This document shows, piece after piece, positions 1-8,250 of a DNA stretch of 64,000 bases. The notes beneath the pieces are model-generated. The model had not been told where the DNA came from. It saw only the letters and a list, made by a program, of their open reading frames with translations, and ran no database searches. The number at the start of each line of letters is the position of its first letter. Within the stretch, counting starts at the first letter, position 1. Where the stretch lies: contig NZ_PJMW01000002.1 in NCBI RefSeq assembly GCF_002846365.1, positions 2,232,001 through 2,296,000 on the forward strand, in the 5' to 3' direction. This stretch comes from Nocardia fluminea (GTDB lineage: Bacteria; Actinomycetota; Actinomycetes; Mycobacteriales; Mycobacteriaceae). A program made the position numbers and the translations under genes.

Positions 1-2
1 GC

Positions 3-197
3 GCCGAAGACACCCCGAAAATGCTCTCCGTCGGCCTGCACTGCCGCATCGCCGGCCGCCCCGCCCGCACCGCCGCCCTGGAACGCTTCCTCGACCACGT
101 CCAATCCCACGACCGAGTGTGGATCACACGCCGCATCGACATCGCCGAACACTGGCGAAAAGTGCATCCGGCGGGCGTCGGCCTCGCGGACGGGTGA
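3..197 (+). CDS. Polysaccharide deacetylase family protein, C-terminal end (partial)
   Basis: The reading frame is open from the window edge and ends at TGA 195-197, so only the last 64 residues are visible. They contain SVGLHCRIAGRPAR, ALERFLDHV and a VWITRRIDIAEHW segment. This pattern is typical of the C-terminus of the PuuE/allantoinase-type polysaccharide deacetylases, metal-dependent NodB-fold hydrolases. The catalytic Asp-His-His residues would lie upstream, outside the window, so the substrate cannot be judged. The family assignment comes from this terminal motif only. Confidence 0.7.
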   Translation, partial: AEDTPKMLSVGLHCRIAGRPARTAALERFLDHVQSHDRVWITRRIDIAEHWRKVHPAGVGLADG

Positions 198-239
198 CGC
201 GAAACGTCGACTCCGTCCGGGGTCGACGTGGCTCGATGG

Positions 240-527
240 CTAGGCCAAGCCGCAGCGTTCGATGTTGGTCAGGGTGACCTGGCGGTCGGATTCCTTCGCC
301 TGGGGGACACGGTTGTAGGCGCCCATGGAGTCCATGTAGTTGACGAAGGCGTCCGCGATCTCCTCCGGCGTCGCGTCGGGCTTGCTCGCGCGGATGTTGT
401 CGACCAGGGCGCGCGTGGTGTCGCACTGTTCTTCCTGGGTGAAGATCGGCGGCGGGTCGGCGTGCGCGAAGGCGGGCGCGAGCAGCAGTGCGAAAGTGGC
501 CAGGACGGCAGATCTCAAAATTCTCAC
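240..527 (-). CDS. Small secreted protein of unknown function
   Basis: A 95-residue protein. The N-terminus is a clear signal peptide (MRILRSAV, a hydrophobic stretch, then AFAHA before ADPPP, a type I cleavage site near residue 23). The mature part is about 70 residues with two cysteines, one near its start (EEQCDTT) and one near the end (ERCGLA), which could form a disulfide after export. The rest looks alpha-helical. It resembles the many short secreted DUF732-like proteins of mycobacteria and nocardiae in layout, but I do not recognise a family. It is convergent with the deacetylase fragment. Confidence 0.7.
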   Translation of the reverse strand: MRILRSAVLATFALLLAPAFAHADPPPIFTQEEQCDTTRALVDNIRASKPDATPEEIADAFVNYMDSMGAYNRVPQAKESDRQVTLTNIERCGLA

Positions 528-626
528 GCTCGCGACTGTACTGGGGTGAAAGGTGTTGTCGGTCGGGCTGTCACGGCCCTCGAGCGGTGAGCACGGGGCA
601 TGCCGGGTGCGCAGTTGTGGTGAATT

Positions 627-1021
627 CTAGTCACTGGACGACTCGAGTTGGCGACCTGTGGACTTCGACAGTCGCGTTGTGCCGACGAGTGTGAGGGTGA
701 GTCCGGCGACGAGGAGTAGTAGTCCGGGCCGGAACTCGATGTCATCCGCATCGGGCAGTGTCACAGCTAATCCGGCGGACAGGGCGACCAGGATTCCGAG
801 GGTTTCGGCGACGGCGAGGCAGGACAGCCACATACTCGGCACGCGCACCTGCGTGAAGTGCAGCAGGCATCCGACAGCGAATAGGACCTCGTGCGGCGGC
901 TCGCGGTCTCGAAGAGCGGGATCCAGAGGGCGACAAGTGCGGTGGCGGAACCGTACAGCAGCATGCCGGGCGTCGCGGCACCGTTGTCGTCGCGGAAGAT
1001 CGGCATCCAGCTCTGTGACAT
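627..1021 (-). pseudogene. Small multi-pass membrane protein, frameshifted
   Basis: Two minus-strand frames together look like one membrane protein. From ATG 1021 the first frame gives MSQSWMPIFRDDNG and a hydrophobic segment (LLYGSATALVALWIPLF), then turns into a Cys/Arg-rich sequence unlike a membrane protein. Near 890-915 the next frame takes over with VLFAVGCLLHFTQV followed by two more hydrophobic helices and a short polar tail ending at 627. Joined, the product is about 130 residues with four membrane segments. Loss of one base in the GC-rich stretch around 895-915 would explain it. It could be a real null allele or a sequencing error. Confidence 0.5.
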
Positions 1022-1099
1022 GACGCCATGCTAGTGAACGGTGAAGGCCGCCTGCGCTTTTCGCTCAGCGGCCGTACCGGTCATCGAACTCGGCGAGGC

Positions 1100-2242
1100 T
1101 CAGCCGAACAAGTCCTCGACGAAGGGGAGGGAATCGACCAGGGAGGCGTTGACGGTGCCATCGTGGTCGGTGGGGTAGGCGCGGAAGGTGACGGGCTGGG
1201 CGTTGGCCTGGAGGACCGCGGCGTAGCGGAGGGTTTCGGGGGTGACCACGTCGGTGTCCCGGAGGCCCTGGCCCAGGAAGAGCGGGCGGTCGTAGCCGGA
1301 TTCGGGCAGGCCCATGTAGCGCGCGAGCAGGCCGTGCGCGTCGGGGATCGACGACAGCGGGCGGGCGAACATGCTGCCGACCGAGGGCTTCGCGGCGGCC
1401 AGTTCGTCGCCGAGCGGACCGATGCAGGCGGTTTGGGCGCGGGCGAGCCAGGTGCGGCCGGTGTCGGTGAGCAGTCCGTCGATGTTCAGGTCGGGGTAGG
1501 TGGTGCGCAGGCCGCTGAGGATGTAGAGCACGTACGCGGTGAGGTGCGAGCTCAGTGCGATCGGGGGCACGCCGGGGCCGATGAGCCCGATGACGTCCTC
1601 GATGTAGGCGGGCACCCCGGTGCCGACCGCGCCGCGGTAGTTCAGGCCGGGGCCGCCGAACTCGGTGGCGTAGCGGGCGGTGAACACCGCGGCGCCGCCG
1701 CCCTGGGACTGGCCGACCACGGCCCACTTGTTCGACAGGGACGGGTACTGCTCGGTCGCGGCCTTGACTCCGTCGACCACGTTGTGCGCTTCGGCGATGC
1801 CGTTCAGGTAGGGATGTTCGCCGGGTCCGCCGAGGCCCGCGTAGTCGGCGGCCACGATCGCGTAGCCCTGCTTCAACCAGGTGCCGAGGTAGGCCCAATC
1901 CCGTTCGACGGCGGCCGGACCGGCGACGCTGTACGCGCAGTCGTCACCGAGGCCGACGGTGCCGTGCGCCCACGCGATCACCGGCCAGCCACCCGCCGGC
2001 GCCTCACCGGGCGGGAAGTACACGGCAGCGCTGGTGGTGGTGGGTTGATCGCCCGCGGTGGTCGACCGGTAGATCAGGCGCTCGGCGCGGGCCGAGCCGG
2101 GCAGGGTCGCCGCGGCGGACAGTGACTCGACGCCGACGACGGTGCCCGCCGCCTCGGTCGGTTGCGCGGTCGCCACCGGCGCCAGGCTCAGTGCCGCCGC
2201 CAACGCGGTCAGCGATGCCGCCGCGATCCTCGAAATCCTCAT
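1100..2242 (-). CDS. Secreted lipase/esterase (LIP family, alpha/beta hydrolase)
   Basis: A 380-residue exported hydrolase. The start at ATG 2242 puts a signal peptide at the N-terminus (MRISRIAAAS, hydrophobic core, ATAQ cleavage); the frame extends further upstream but without a signal-like sequence. An oxyanion segment WAHGT is followed by the nucleophile elbow VVGQSQGGG, and a DHDGTVN segment near the end may carry the catalytic His. This layout matches secretory lipases of the PF03583 type, common in Nocardia for triacylglycerol or wax use. A second protein of the same type is encoded at 51034-52209. Confidence 0.8.
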   Translation of the reverse strand: MRISRIAAASLTALAAALSLAPVATAQPTEAAGTVVGVESLSAAATLPGSARAERLIYRSTTAGDQPTTTSAAVYFPPGEAPAGGWPVIAWAHGTVGLGDDCAYSVAGPAAVERDWAYLGTWLKQGYAIVAADYAGLGGPGEHPYLNGIAEAHNVVDGVKAATEQYPSLSNKWAVVGQSQGGGAAVFTARYATEFGGPGLNYRGAVGTGVPAYIEDVIGLIGPGVPPIALSSHLTAYVLYILSGLRTTYPDLNIDGLLTDTGRTWLARAQTACIGPLGDELAAAKPSVGSMFARPLSSIPDAHGLLARYMGLPESGYDRPLFLGQGLRDTDVVTPETLRYAAVLQANAQPVTFRAYPTDHDGTVNASLVDSLPFVEDLFG

Positions 2243-2736
2243 GCGCCCACTCTTTCGCCTCGATGGACGAGTGTCCACCTCCAGGTCGATGGATCGATAC
2301 CGGCGTCGTGACCGAATCGAGTGACGACACGCACATCATTCGTGTCCGGCGTGGTGTGTGAAACGACTCACAGACTGCGAGGCTCGGGAGTGTCGGCGCG
2401 TGCCCACCTGATGATCGCTAACAGTACAAGCGTTATGCTAAAACTCCTGGTCAGCGCTACTCGCTGGTAGGCCGAGTCCTTGCAATCCGCCCGCTAATTT
2501 CGCAAAGTTAGCAAACGCGTCGGCAAAACTAGCTGAGATTCACACAACCAACAGGTAGACGGCTATTTCTGGGTGTGCCATTGTTTGGAAGTACACCCCT
2601 TGGGCCCTAGTAAGTCCTAGCAAGCCTGCAAATTGCTCCAGCAGTACGAGATGTGCAACCGAAAGCGTTCAGCCGCCGGTTGATTCGCACGCCGGCTGCG
2701 TGGAGCACCGACCACACGAGGAAGTGGAGTCAAGAG
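2243..2736. promoter_or_regulatory. Long intergenic region upstream of isocitrate lyase
   Basis: This 494-bp region separates the divergent lipase and aceA genes. It is clearly more AT-rich than the flanking genes between about 2400 and 2650, as expected for a regulated promoter region. It holds three GCAAA boxes (2502, 2511, 2523) on the plus strand. No ORF with a plausible start and coding character was seen. A purine-rich ribosome-binding stretch (GAAGTGGAG, 2721-2729) lies just before the aceA start at 2737. A precise promoter could not be assigned. Confidence 0.6.
2502..2528 (+). promoter_or_regulatory. Clustered GCAAA boxes, possible RamB-like operator
   Basis: The sequence GCAAAGTTAGCAAAC is followed 12 bases after the second box by GGCAAAAC, giving three GCAAA elements within 27 bp. 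RamB, the regulator of isocitrate lyase in corynebacteria and mycobacteria, is known to bind TTTGCAAA/ACTTTGCAAA-type sites upstream of aceA. The resemblance is partial (TTTCGCAAAGTTAGCAAA), so this is an inference from motif and position. Confidence 0.4.
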
Positions 2737-4026
2737 ATGTCTCTCCCCGGCACCCCGAAGACCGCAGCGGAAATCCAGCAGGATTGGGACACCAACCCGC
2801 GTTGGAAGGGCCTGACCCGCACCTACTCCGCCGAGCAGGTTTCCAAGCTGCAGGGCAACGTCGTCGAGGAGCACACCCTCGCCCGCCGCGGTTCGGAGAT
2901 CCTGTGGGACCTCGTGAACAACGAGGACTACATCAACTCGCTGGGCGCCCTCACCGGCAACCAGGCCGTGCAGCAGGTTCGCGCCGGCCTGAAAGCCATC
3001 TACCTGTCCGGTTGGCAGGTCGCCGGTGACGCCAACCTGTCCGGCCACACCTACCCGGACCAGTCGCTGTACCCGGCGAACTCGGTTCCCGCGGTCGTGC
3101 GTCGCATCAACAACGCCCTGTCGCGTGCCGACGAGATCTCCAAGGTCGAGGGCGACGAGTCGGTCAAGAACTGGCTGGCCCCGATCGTGGCCGACGCCGA
3201 GGCCGGCTTCGGTGGCGCCCTGAACGCCTACGAGCTGCAGAAGGCCATGATCGTGGCCGGCGCCGCCGGTGTGCACTGGGAAGACCAGCTCGCTTCGGAG
3301 AAGAAGTGCGGCCACCTCGGTGGCAAGGTGCTGATCCCCACCCAGCAGCACATCCGCACCCTGACCTCCGCGCGTCTGGCCGCCGACGTCGCCGACGTGC
3401 CGTCGGTGATCATCGCCCGCACCGACGCCGAGGCCGCCACCCTCATCACCTCCGACGTGGACGAGCGCGACCGTGAGTTCCTGGACGGCACCCGTACCGC
3501 TGAGGGCTTCTTCGGTGTGAAGAACGGCATCGAGCCCTGCATCGCGCGTGCCAAGGCCTACGCCCCCTTCGCCGACCTCATCTGGATGGAGACCGGTATC
3601 CCGGATCTCGAGGTCGCCCGCAAGTTCGCCGAGTCGGTTCGCAGCGAGTTCCCGGACCAGCTGCTGGCCTACAACTGCTCGCCTTCGTTCAACTGGAAGG
3701 CGCACCTGGACGACGCGACCATCGCGAAGTTCCAGCGTGAGCTCGGCGCGATGGGCTTCAAGTTCCAGTTCATCACCCTGGCGGGCTTCCACTCGCTCAA
3801 CTACGGCATGTTCGACCTGGCGCACGGCTACGCTCGCGAGGGCATGACCGCGTTCGTCGACCTGCAGGAGCGCGAGTTCAAGGCCGCCGCCGAGCGTGGC
3901 TTCACCGCCATCAAGCACCAGCGTGAGGTCGGTGCCGGCTACTTCGACACCATCGCCACCACCGTCGACCCCAACACGTCGACCGCCGCCCTCAAGGGCT
4001 CCACCGAAGAGGGTCAGTTCCACTGA
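2737..4026 (+). CDS. aceA: Isocitrate lyase
   Basis: Cleaves isocitrate to glyoxylate and succinate, the first step of the glyoxylate shunt, in the cytoplasm. The 429-residue product has the family start ([13 protein letters not shown]), the catalytic signature KKCGH with the active-site cysteine at residue 191 (the same number as in M. tuberculosis Icl1, which is 428 residues), and the NCSPSFNW segment. The ATG at 2737 was chosen because it starts the conserved N-terminus and follows GAAGTGGAG; the frame is open further upstream without conservation. fadB2 follows, so two genes of acetyl-CoA/fatty-acid use are adjacent, as at Rv0467-Rv0468. Confidence 0.97.
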   Translation: MSLPGTPKTAAEIQQDWDTNPRWKGLTRTYSAEQVSKLQGNVVEEHTLARRGSEILWDLVNNEDYINSLGALTGNQAVQQVRAGLKAIYLSGWQVAGDANLSGHTYPDQSLYPANSVPAVVRRINNALSRADEISKVEGDESVKNWLAPIVADAEAGFGGALNAYELQKAMIVAGAAGVHWEDQLASEKKCGHLGGKVLIPTQQHIRTLTSARLAADVADVPSVIIARTDAEAATLITSDVDERDREFLDGTRTAEGFFGVKNGIEPCIARAKAYAPFADLIWMETGIPDLEVARKFAESVRSEFPDQLLAYNCSPSFNWKAHLDDATIAKFQRELGAMGFKFQFITLAGFHSLNYGMFDLAHGYAREGMTAFVDLQEREFKAAAERGFTAIKHQREVGAGYFDTIATTVDPNTSTAALKGSTEEGQFH

Positions 4027-4083
4027 TCCCCTCGGAGTTGCTTTGACCGGCAACGCCTTTCCTCTACTCCGGTAGGGGTGTAC

Positions 4084-4131
4084 GCCCTCCCTCGCCGATC
4101 AGCCCTCGGTGAGGGAGGGCATCCCTATACT
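4084..4131 (+). promoter_or_regulatory. 13-bp hairpin followed by a TATACT -10 box
   Basis: Bases 4084-4096 (GCCCTCCCTCGCC) pair with 4108-4120 (GGTGAGGGAGGGC) over 13 bp with one G-U pair and an 11-base loop. No T-tract follows. A strong -10 box TATACT lies at 4126-4131, so the hairpin occupies the -35 region of the fadB2 promoter. It may end aceA transcription, act as an operator, or both. Confidence 0.6.
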
Positions 4132-4188
4132 TTGGTCGCTATGACCTCCCCAGCCACCCCACAGCCAGACACACAGCAGGAGCGGGAC

Positions 4189-5061
4189 GTGAGCAGCAGC
4201 GAGAAGATTCAGCGCGTTGGCATCATCGGCGCCGGACAGATGGGCGCGGGCATCGCGGAGGTGTGCGCACGCGCGCACGTCGACGTCCTCGTCTACGAGA
4301 CCACGCGTGAACTCGCCGCCGCGGGCCGCGCACGGATCCTGCGTTCGCTGGACCGTGGCGTGAGCAGCGGCAAGATCACCGAGCGTGAGCGGGAGCAGGC
4401 CGCATGGCGGCTGCGCTTCACCTCCGATCTCAGCGACTTCGCCGACCGTCAGCTGGTGGTCGAGGCCGTTGTCGAGAACGAAGAGGTCAAGACGGCCATC
4501 TTCAGCGAGCTGGACAAGGTCGTCACCGACCCCGACGCCGTGCTCGCCTCCAACACCTCCTCGATCCCGATCATGAAGATCGCCGTCGCCACCGCGAACC
4601 CCGAGCGCGTGGTCGGTCTGCACTTCTTCAACCCGGTGCCGGTGCTGCCGCTGGTCGAGCTGGTCACCACTTTGAAGACGAGCGAGCCGGTCGCCAAGCG
4701 GGCCGAGCAGTTCGCTGCCGAGATCCTCGGCAAGCAGATCGTGCGCTCGGCCGACCGGTCCGGTTTCGTCGTCAACGCGCTGCTGGTGCCCTACCTGCTC
4801 TCGGCCATTCGGATGGTCGAGTCGGGCTTCGCCACCAAGGACGACGTCGACAAGGCGATGGTGCTCGGCTGTGCCCACCCGATGGGCCCGCTGGCGCTGA
4901 CCGACCTCGTCGGCCTCGACACGGTGAAGTCCATCGCGGACTCGATGTACTCCGAGTTCAAGGAGCCGCTGTACTCCGCCCCGCCGCTGCTGATGCGCAT
5001 GGTCGAAGCCGGACTGCTCGGTAAGAAGACCGGAGCCGGGTTCTACCAGTACAGCAAATAG
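4189..5061 (+). CDS. fadB2: 3-hydroxybutyryl-CoA dehydrogenase
   Basis: NAD(P)-dependent oxidoreductase interconverting acetoacetyl-CoA and 3-hydroxybutyryl-CoA. It opens with the Rossmann motif GIIGAGQMGAGIAE and carries the family signatures SNTSSIPI, GLHFFNPVPVLPLVE (catalytic His) and GFVVNALLVPYL. It ends in GKKTGAGFYQYSK. The GTG at 4189 has AGGAG six bases upstream and gives 290 residues, close to the 286 of M. tuberculosis FadB2. An in-frame ATG at 4141 would add 16 Pro/Thr/Gln-rich residues and lies just after the -10 box TATACT (4126-4131), so a near-leaderless longer form is possible. The neighbour is aceA; a terminator follows. Confidence 0.93.
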   Translation: MSSSEKIQRVGIIGAGQMGAGIAEVCARAHVDVLVYETTRELAAAGRARILRSLDRGVSSGKITEREREQAAWRLRFTSDLSDFADRQLVVEAVVENEEVKTAIFSELDKVVTDPDAVLASNTSSIPIMKIAVATANPERVVGLHFFNPVPVLPLVELVTTLKTSEPVAKRAEQFAAEILGKQIVRSADRSGFVVNALLVPYLLSAIRMVESGFATKDDVDKAMVLGCAHPMGPLALTDLVGLDTVKSIADSMYSEFKEPLYSAPPLLMRMVEAGLLGKKTGAGFYQYSK

Positions 5062-5072
5062 AAGTTTGCTCA

Positions 5073-5125
5073 CCGGAGGCCACCGACATCAGCTGCGACG
5101 CGATGCCGGTGGCCTTCGGCCTTTT
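5073..5125 (+). terminator. Rho-independent terminator of fadB2
   Basis: A 13-bp stem (5073-5085 with 5107-5119, one G-U pair) with a loop of about 21 bases, followed by CCTTTT. It separates fadB2 from the metE-like gene. Confidence 0.8.
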
Positions 5126-5254
5126 CCGGGTGGTTTGCAGGGGGAACGGCGAAGGGCCGTTCTCGCGGCCTAAGCTGCTGTTGTTGCCGGACGCGCTCGC
5201 GCATCCGGTGTTATGTCGAGCGCAGCGTGTGATCGAAAGGGAGTATCGGCGGTC

Positions 5255-7579
5255 ATGGTCAACGTCACCGATGGATTCGGGTCGAGCGTTCTCGGATACC
5301 CGAGGATCGGTCCGCACCGAGAGCTCAAGCGTGCGCTCGAGTCGTACTGGCGCGGATCGATGGAACGCGAGGAACTGCGCGCGGTAGGTCGCGATATCCA
5401 GGAGCGTCAGTTCAACGAGCTGGCCGCGACCGGGCTCACGCAGGTGCCGGGCAACACCTTCTCCTTCTACGATCACATCCTCGACAACGCGCTGCTGTTC
5501 GGTGCGGTGCCCTCGCGTTTCAAGGAGTTCGCCGACGGGCTCGACCCGCTCGACTTCTACTTTCTGATGGCGCGCGGCAACCCGGACACCCCGCCGCTCG
5601 AGCTGGTGCGTTTCTTCGGCACCAACTACCACTACCGTCAGCCCGAACTCGACGCCGACACCACGTTCTCGCTGCATCCCGAAGCCCTGCTCGACGAGTG
5701 GGACCGGGCGGCCGCCCGCGGGATCGAGCTGCGTCCGGTGGTGCTGGGACCGGTGTCGCTGCTGCTGCTGTCGAAGGCCGGGCATGTGCCGGGCGAGACC
5801 GAGTTCGACACGCTGAGCCTGCTCGACCAGCTGCTGCCGTTCTACGAGGAGCTGTTCGAGATCCTCGCCAAGCGCGGCTCGACCTGCGTGCAGCTCGACG
5901 AACCCTGCTTCACCGGTGAGCGCACTCCCGCCGAGCTGGCCGCGTTCGAGAAGGCCTACAACCAGCTGGCGAAGGCGCCGCTGCGGCCACGCATCCTGGT
6001 CACCGGCCAGTACGGCGACTTCGGTGAGGCGCTGCGGATTCTGGCCGCGAGCAATGTCGAGGCCATCGGACTGGATCTGGCCTCCTACCGGATGCAGCCA
6101 GAGGAACTGGCAGCGATCCCGGGGATCCGGCGCAAGCGGATCTACGCGGGTGTCATCAGTGGCCAGAACGTGTGGCGCGCCGACCGTTTCGTCACGCTGA
6201 GCTACCTCAACTCGATCGCCGAGGTGTGCCCGGATCTGGTGGTCTCGACCGGCACCACGCTGTTGCACGTGCCCTATGACGTGCTCGCCGAGTACGACAT
6301 CGAAGGCAATGTCGCCGACCGGCTCGCCTTCGCGAAGCAGAAGGTGGGCGAGGTCGTCTCGCTGGCCAAGGCGCTCACCGAGGGCCCGTCGGAGAACTGG
6401 CGCAAGCGGCCCACCGAGGTGCACTTCAAGCAGAAGCACGCGGTGCGCCAGCGGGTCTACGCCGTGACGCCCGAGATGCGCGAACGCGCGCCCTACGACG
6501 AGCGCGCGGTCGCGCAGCAGGAGCGGTTGAACCTGCCGCTGGTGCCCGCCACCACGCTCGGTTCGTTCCCGCAGAGCGCCAAGCTGCGCCAGGCCCGCTA
6601 CGAAGTGGCCTCGGGCCGGCTGTCCGACGACGACTACCGCAAGCAGGTCGAGGCCGAGATCGAGGCCACGATCCGGCTCCAGGAAGACATCGGTCTCGAC
6701 GTGTTCGTGCACGGTGAGCACGAACGCAACGACATGATCCAGTTCTTCGCCGAGCAGCTCGACGGTTTCGCCACCACCCGTTTCGGCTGGGTGCAGGTGT
6801 ACGGCTCGCGCTGTGTGCGCCCGCCGATCCTCTACGGCGATGTGGCACGACCGGCGCCGATGTCGGTGGAATGGACCACCTACGCGCAGTCGCTGACCGA
6901 CAAGCCGGTGAAGGGCATGGTCACCGGGCCGGTCACGATGCTGGCTCGGTCGTTCGTCCGCCAGGATCAGCCGCTCTACGAGACGGCCGACCAGGTGGCG
7001 CTCGCCATCCGCGACGAAGTGGTCGACCTGGAGAAGGCCGGGATCGCGATCATCCAGGTCGACGAACCCGCCATCCGCGAGCTGCTCCCCGCCCGCCCGC
7101 ACGGCCGCGAGGAGTACCTGCGCTGGGCGGTCGGCGCCTTCAAGCTGGCCACCTCCGGCGTGCGCCCCGACACCCAGATCCACACCCACATCGGCTACTC
7201 CGGTCGCACCGAGGTGGTCGACGCGATCGATCAGCTCGACGCCGACGTCACTGCCATCGTGGCGACCCGCTCGATCGAATGGGTCATCGAGGCGCTCACC
7301 GAGGACCTGTCCTCCGGCCACGGCCTCACCCACGGCGTCGGCCCCGGCGTGTACGAGAGCCGCTCGGCCCGCATCCCCGACATCGACGAGTTCGACGAGC
7401 TGCTCACCCAGGCCGCGAACGCGGTGACCCCGCAACGATTGTGGGCCAACCCCGACGGCGGCCTCAAGACCCGCCACTACTGGCAGCTCGAGCCCTCACT
7501 GCGAAACATGGTGGCGGCCGCACGCCGGGTCCGCCGCCGCGCGTTGGCCGCCCAGGCGGCCGCGGCAACCGAGGAGTAA
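5255..7579 (+). CDS. metE: MetE-like cobalamin-independent methionine synthase homologue lacking zinc ligands
   Basis: A 774-residue protein with the two-barrel MetE layout: N-terminal LGYPRIGPHRELKRALESYW, VNTF-like GNTFSFYD, the second-barrel start ATTLGSFPQ, VFVHGEHERNDM, and VKGMVTGPVTML. MetE transfers a methyl group from methyltetrahydropteroyl-polyglutamate to homocysteine through a zinc held by His, Cys, Glu and Cys. Here His645 remains (IHTHIGYSG), but the ligand positions read Gly647, Val669 (AIVATRS) and Gly735 (NPDGGLKTR) by alignment to the E. coli sequence from memory. Catalysis may therefore differ. ATG 5255 follows GAAAGGGAG at 5235-5243. No B12 box was seen upstream. Confidence 0.85.
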   Translation: MVNVTDGFGSSVLGYPRIGPHRELKRALESYWRGSMEREELRAVGRDIQERQFNELAATGLTQVPGNTFSFYDHILDNALLFGAVPSRFKEFADGLDPLDFYFLMARGNPDTPPLELVRFFGTNYHYRQPELDADTTFSLHPEALLDEWDRAAARGIELRPVVLGPVSLLLLSKAGHVPGETEFDTLSLLDQLLPFYEELFEILAKRGSTCVQLDEPCFTGERTPAELAAFEKAYNQLAKAPLRPRILVTGQYGDFGEALRILAASNVEAIGLDLASYRMQPEELAAIPGIRRKRIYAGVISGQNVWRADRFVTLSYLNSIAEVCPDLVVSTGTTLLHVPYDVLAEYDIEGNVADRLAFAKQKVGEVVSLAKALTEGPSENWRKRPTEVHFKQKHAVRQRVYAVTPEMRERAPYDERAVAQQERLNLPLVPATTLGSFPQSAKLRQARYEVASGRLSDDDYRKQVEAEIEATIRLQEDIGLDVFVHGEHERNDMIQFFAEQLDGFATTRFGWVQVYGSRCVRPPILYGDVARPAPMSVEWTTYAQSLTDKPVKGMVTGPVTMLARSFVRQDQPLYETADQVALAIRDEVVDLEKAGIAIIQVDEPAIRELLPARPHGREEYLRWAVGAFKLATSGVRPDTQIHTHIGYSGRTEVVDAIDQLDADVTAIVATRSIEWVIEALTEDLSSGHGLTHGVGPGVYESRSARIPDIDEFDELLTQAANAVTPQRLWANPDGGLKTRHYWQLEPSLRNMVAAARRVRRRALAAQAAAATEE

Positions 7580-7593
7580 GCGAACACGACACA

Positions 7594-7624
7594 GGGGCGC
7601 ACCGGATTCCGGTGCGCCCCTTTT
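7594..7624 (+). terminator. Rho-independent terminator of the metE-like gene
   Basis: A perfect 12-bp stem (GGGGCGCACCGG with CCGGTGCGCCCC) and a three-base loop ATT, directly followed by TTTT at 7621-7624. It insulates the metE-like gene from the cassette that follows. Confidence 0.92.
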
Positions 7625-7657
7625 GCTGTCGGGCCCCTTACCCAAAAGTGTCCTCCG

Positions 7658-7710
7658 TCAAACCTGAAAATGTTTGAACCTCAGCGGATCTCGTCATCAG
7701 CGACTACAGT
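7658..7710 (+). promoter_or_regulatory. Putative promoter/operator of the nuclease-ATPase cassette
   Basis: An inverted repeat TCAAAC-N8-GTTTGA (7658-7677) lies in an AT-rich stretch, and a -10-like TACAGT is at 7705-7710, 34 bases before the first start codon. No convincing -35 is spaced to it. This is the only non-coding space in front of the four-gene unit. Confidence 0.4.
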
Positions 7711-7744
7711 TCGCGGCGTCAGCGTGGGGTCAGGGAGGGGCGCG

Positions 7745-8245
7745 GTGCTCGATCCGCATCACCATCAGGGGAAGTTCGGGCACGATTACATTCGCGTGCT
7801 CGCCTCGGCGGCCGGTCTCGTCTGGTCGACCGATGATCTCGATGTCGACGGGGTCGACCTCACCATCAAGCAGCCGGGCCGGACGAGATATGGGTTCTCC
7901 CCACAGATCGAAGTGCAGATCAAGACCGTGTCGCGGCCGAAATACCGGCAGGGGCAACTGCTGTTCGGCGGGCTCAGTCATACCCAGTTCAACCAGCTCG
8001 CCGGCACCGATTTCGCCGTTCCGCGTTACCTTTTCGCCGTTCACGTGCCCGCTGTCACCGACCTGTTCACCGACTCTGTCACCGGCGGGTTGATGCTGCG
8101 CCATACGGGTTACTTCCTCTCGATGCGTGATCGGGCCCGATTCGCTGTCGACAACGCCAAGCGCAAGGTGGCCGTACCGATTCCGGTCAGCAATGTGCTC
8201 GACGTCGAGGCGCTCGCCGCGCTCGTCGCCGGATCGTCGCGGTAG
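7745..8245 (+). CDS. DUF4365-type PD-(D/E)XK nuclease domain protein
   Basis: A 166-residue protein starting at GTG 7745 behind AGGGAGGGG. The N-terminal half carries an Mrr/DUF4365-like nuclease core: GKFGHDYIRVLASAAG (helix A), Asp38 in DVDGVDLTI, and Glu56-x-Gln58-x-Lys60 in IEVQIKTV. D...ExQxK is the catalytic signature of this PD-(D/E)XK branch, which cuts DNA with a metal ion. The C-terminal half (HTQFNQLAG, LFAVHVPA) has no motif I know. It begins a four-gene operon whose last gene is a HerA-like ATPase. A role as the effector nuclease is inferred. Confidence 0.7.
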   Translation: MLDPHHHQGKFGHDYIRVLASAAGLVWSTDDLDVDGVDLTIKQPGRTRYGFSPQIEVQIKTVSRPKYRQGQLLFGGLSHTQFNQLAGTDFAVPRYLFAVHVPAVTDLFTDSVTGGLMLRHTGYFLSMRDRARFAVDNAKRKVAVPIPVSNVLDVEALAALVAGSSR

Positions 8246-8250
8246 CGCTG

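Noticed and set aside
2617..4053. Long minus-strand open frame opposite isocitrate lyase
   Set aside because: It mirrors the codon pattern of aceA on the other strand, has no recognisable domain and is a GC-rich shadow.
5126..5254. Cobalamin or SAM riboswitch upstream of the metE-like gene
   Set aside because: The space is only about 130 bases and no B12 box (GCCACTG) or recognisable SAM motif was found.
4958..7477. 839-codon open frame on the minus strand opposite the metE-like gene
   Set aside because: Composition is Gly/Val/Asp/Arg-rich as expected for antisense frames; the plus strand has clear MetE motifs.
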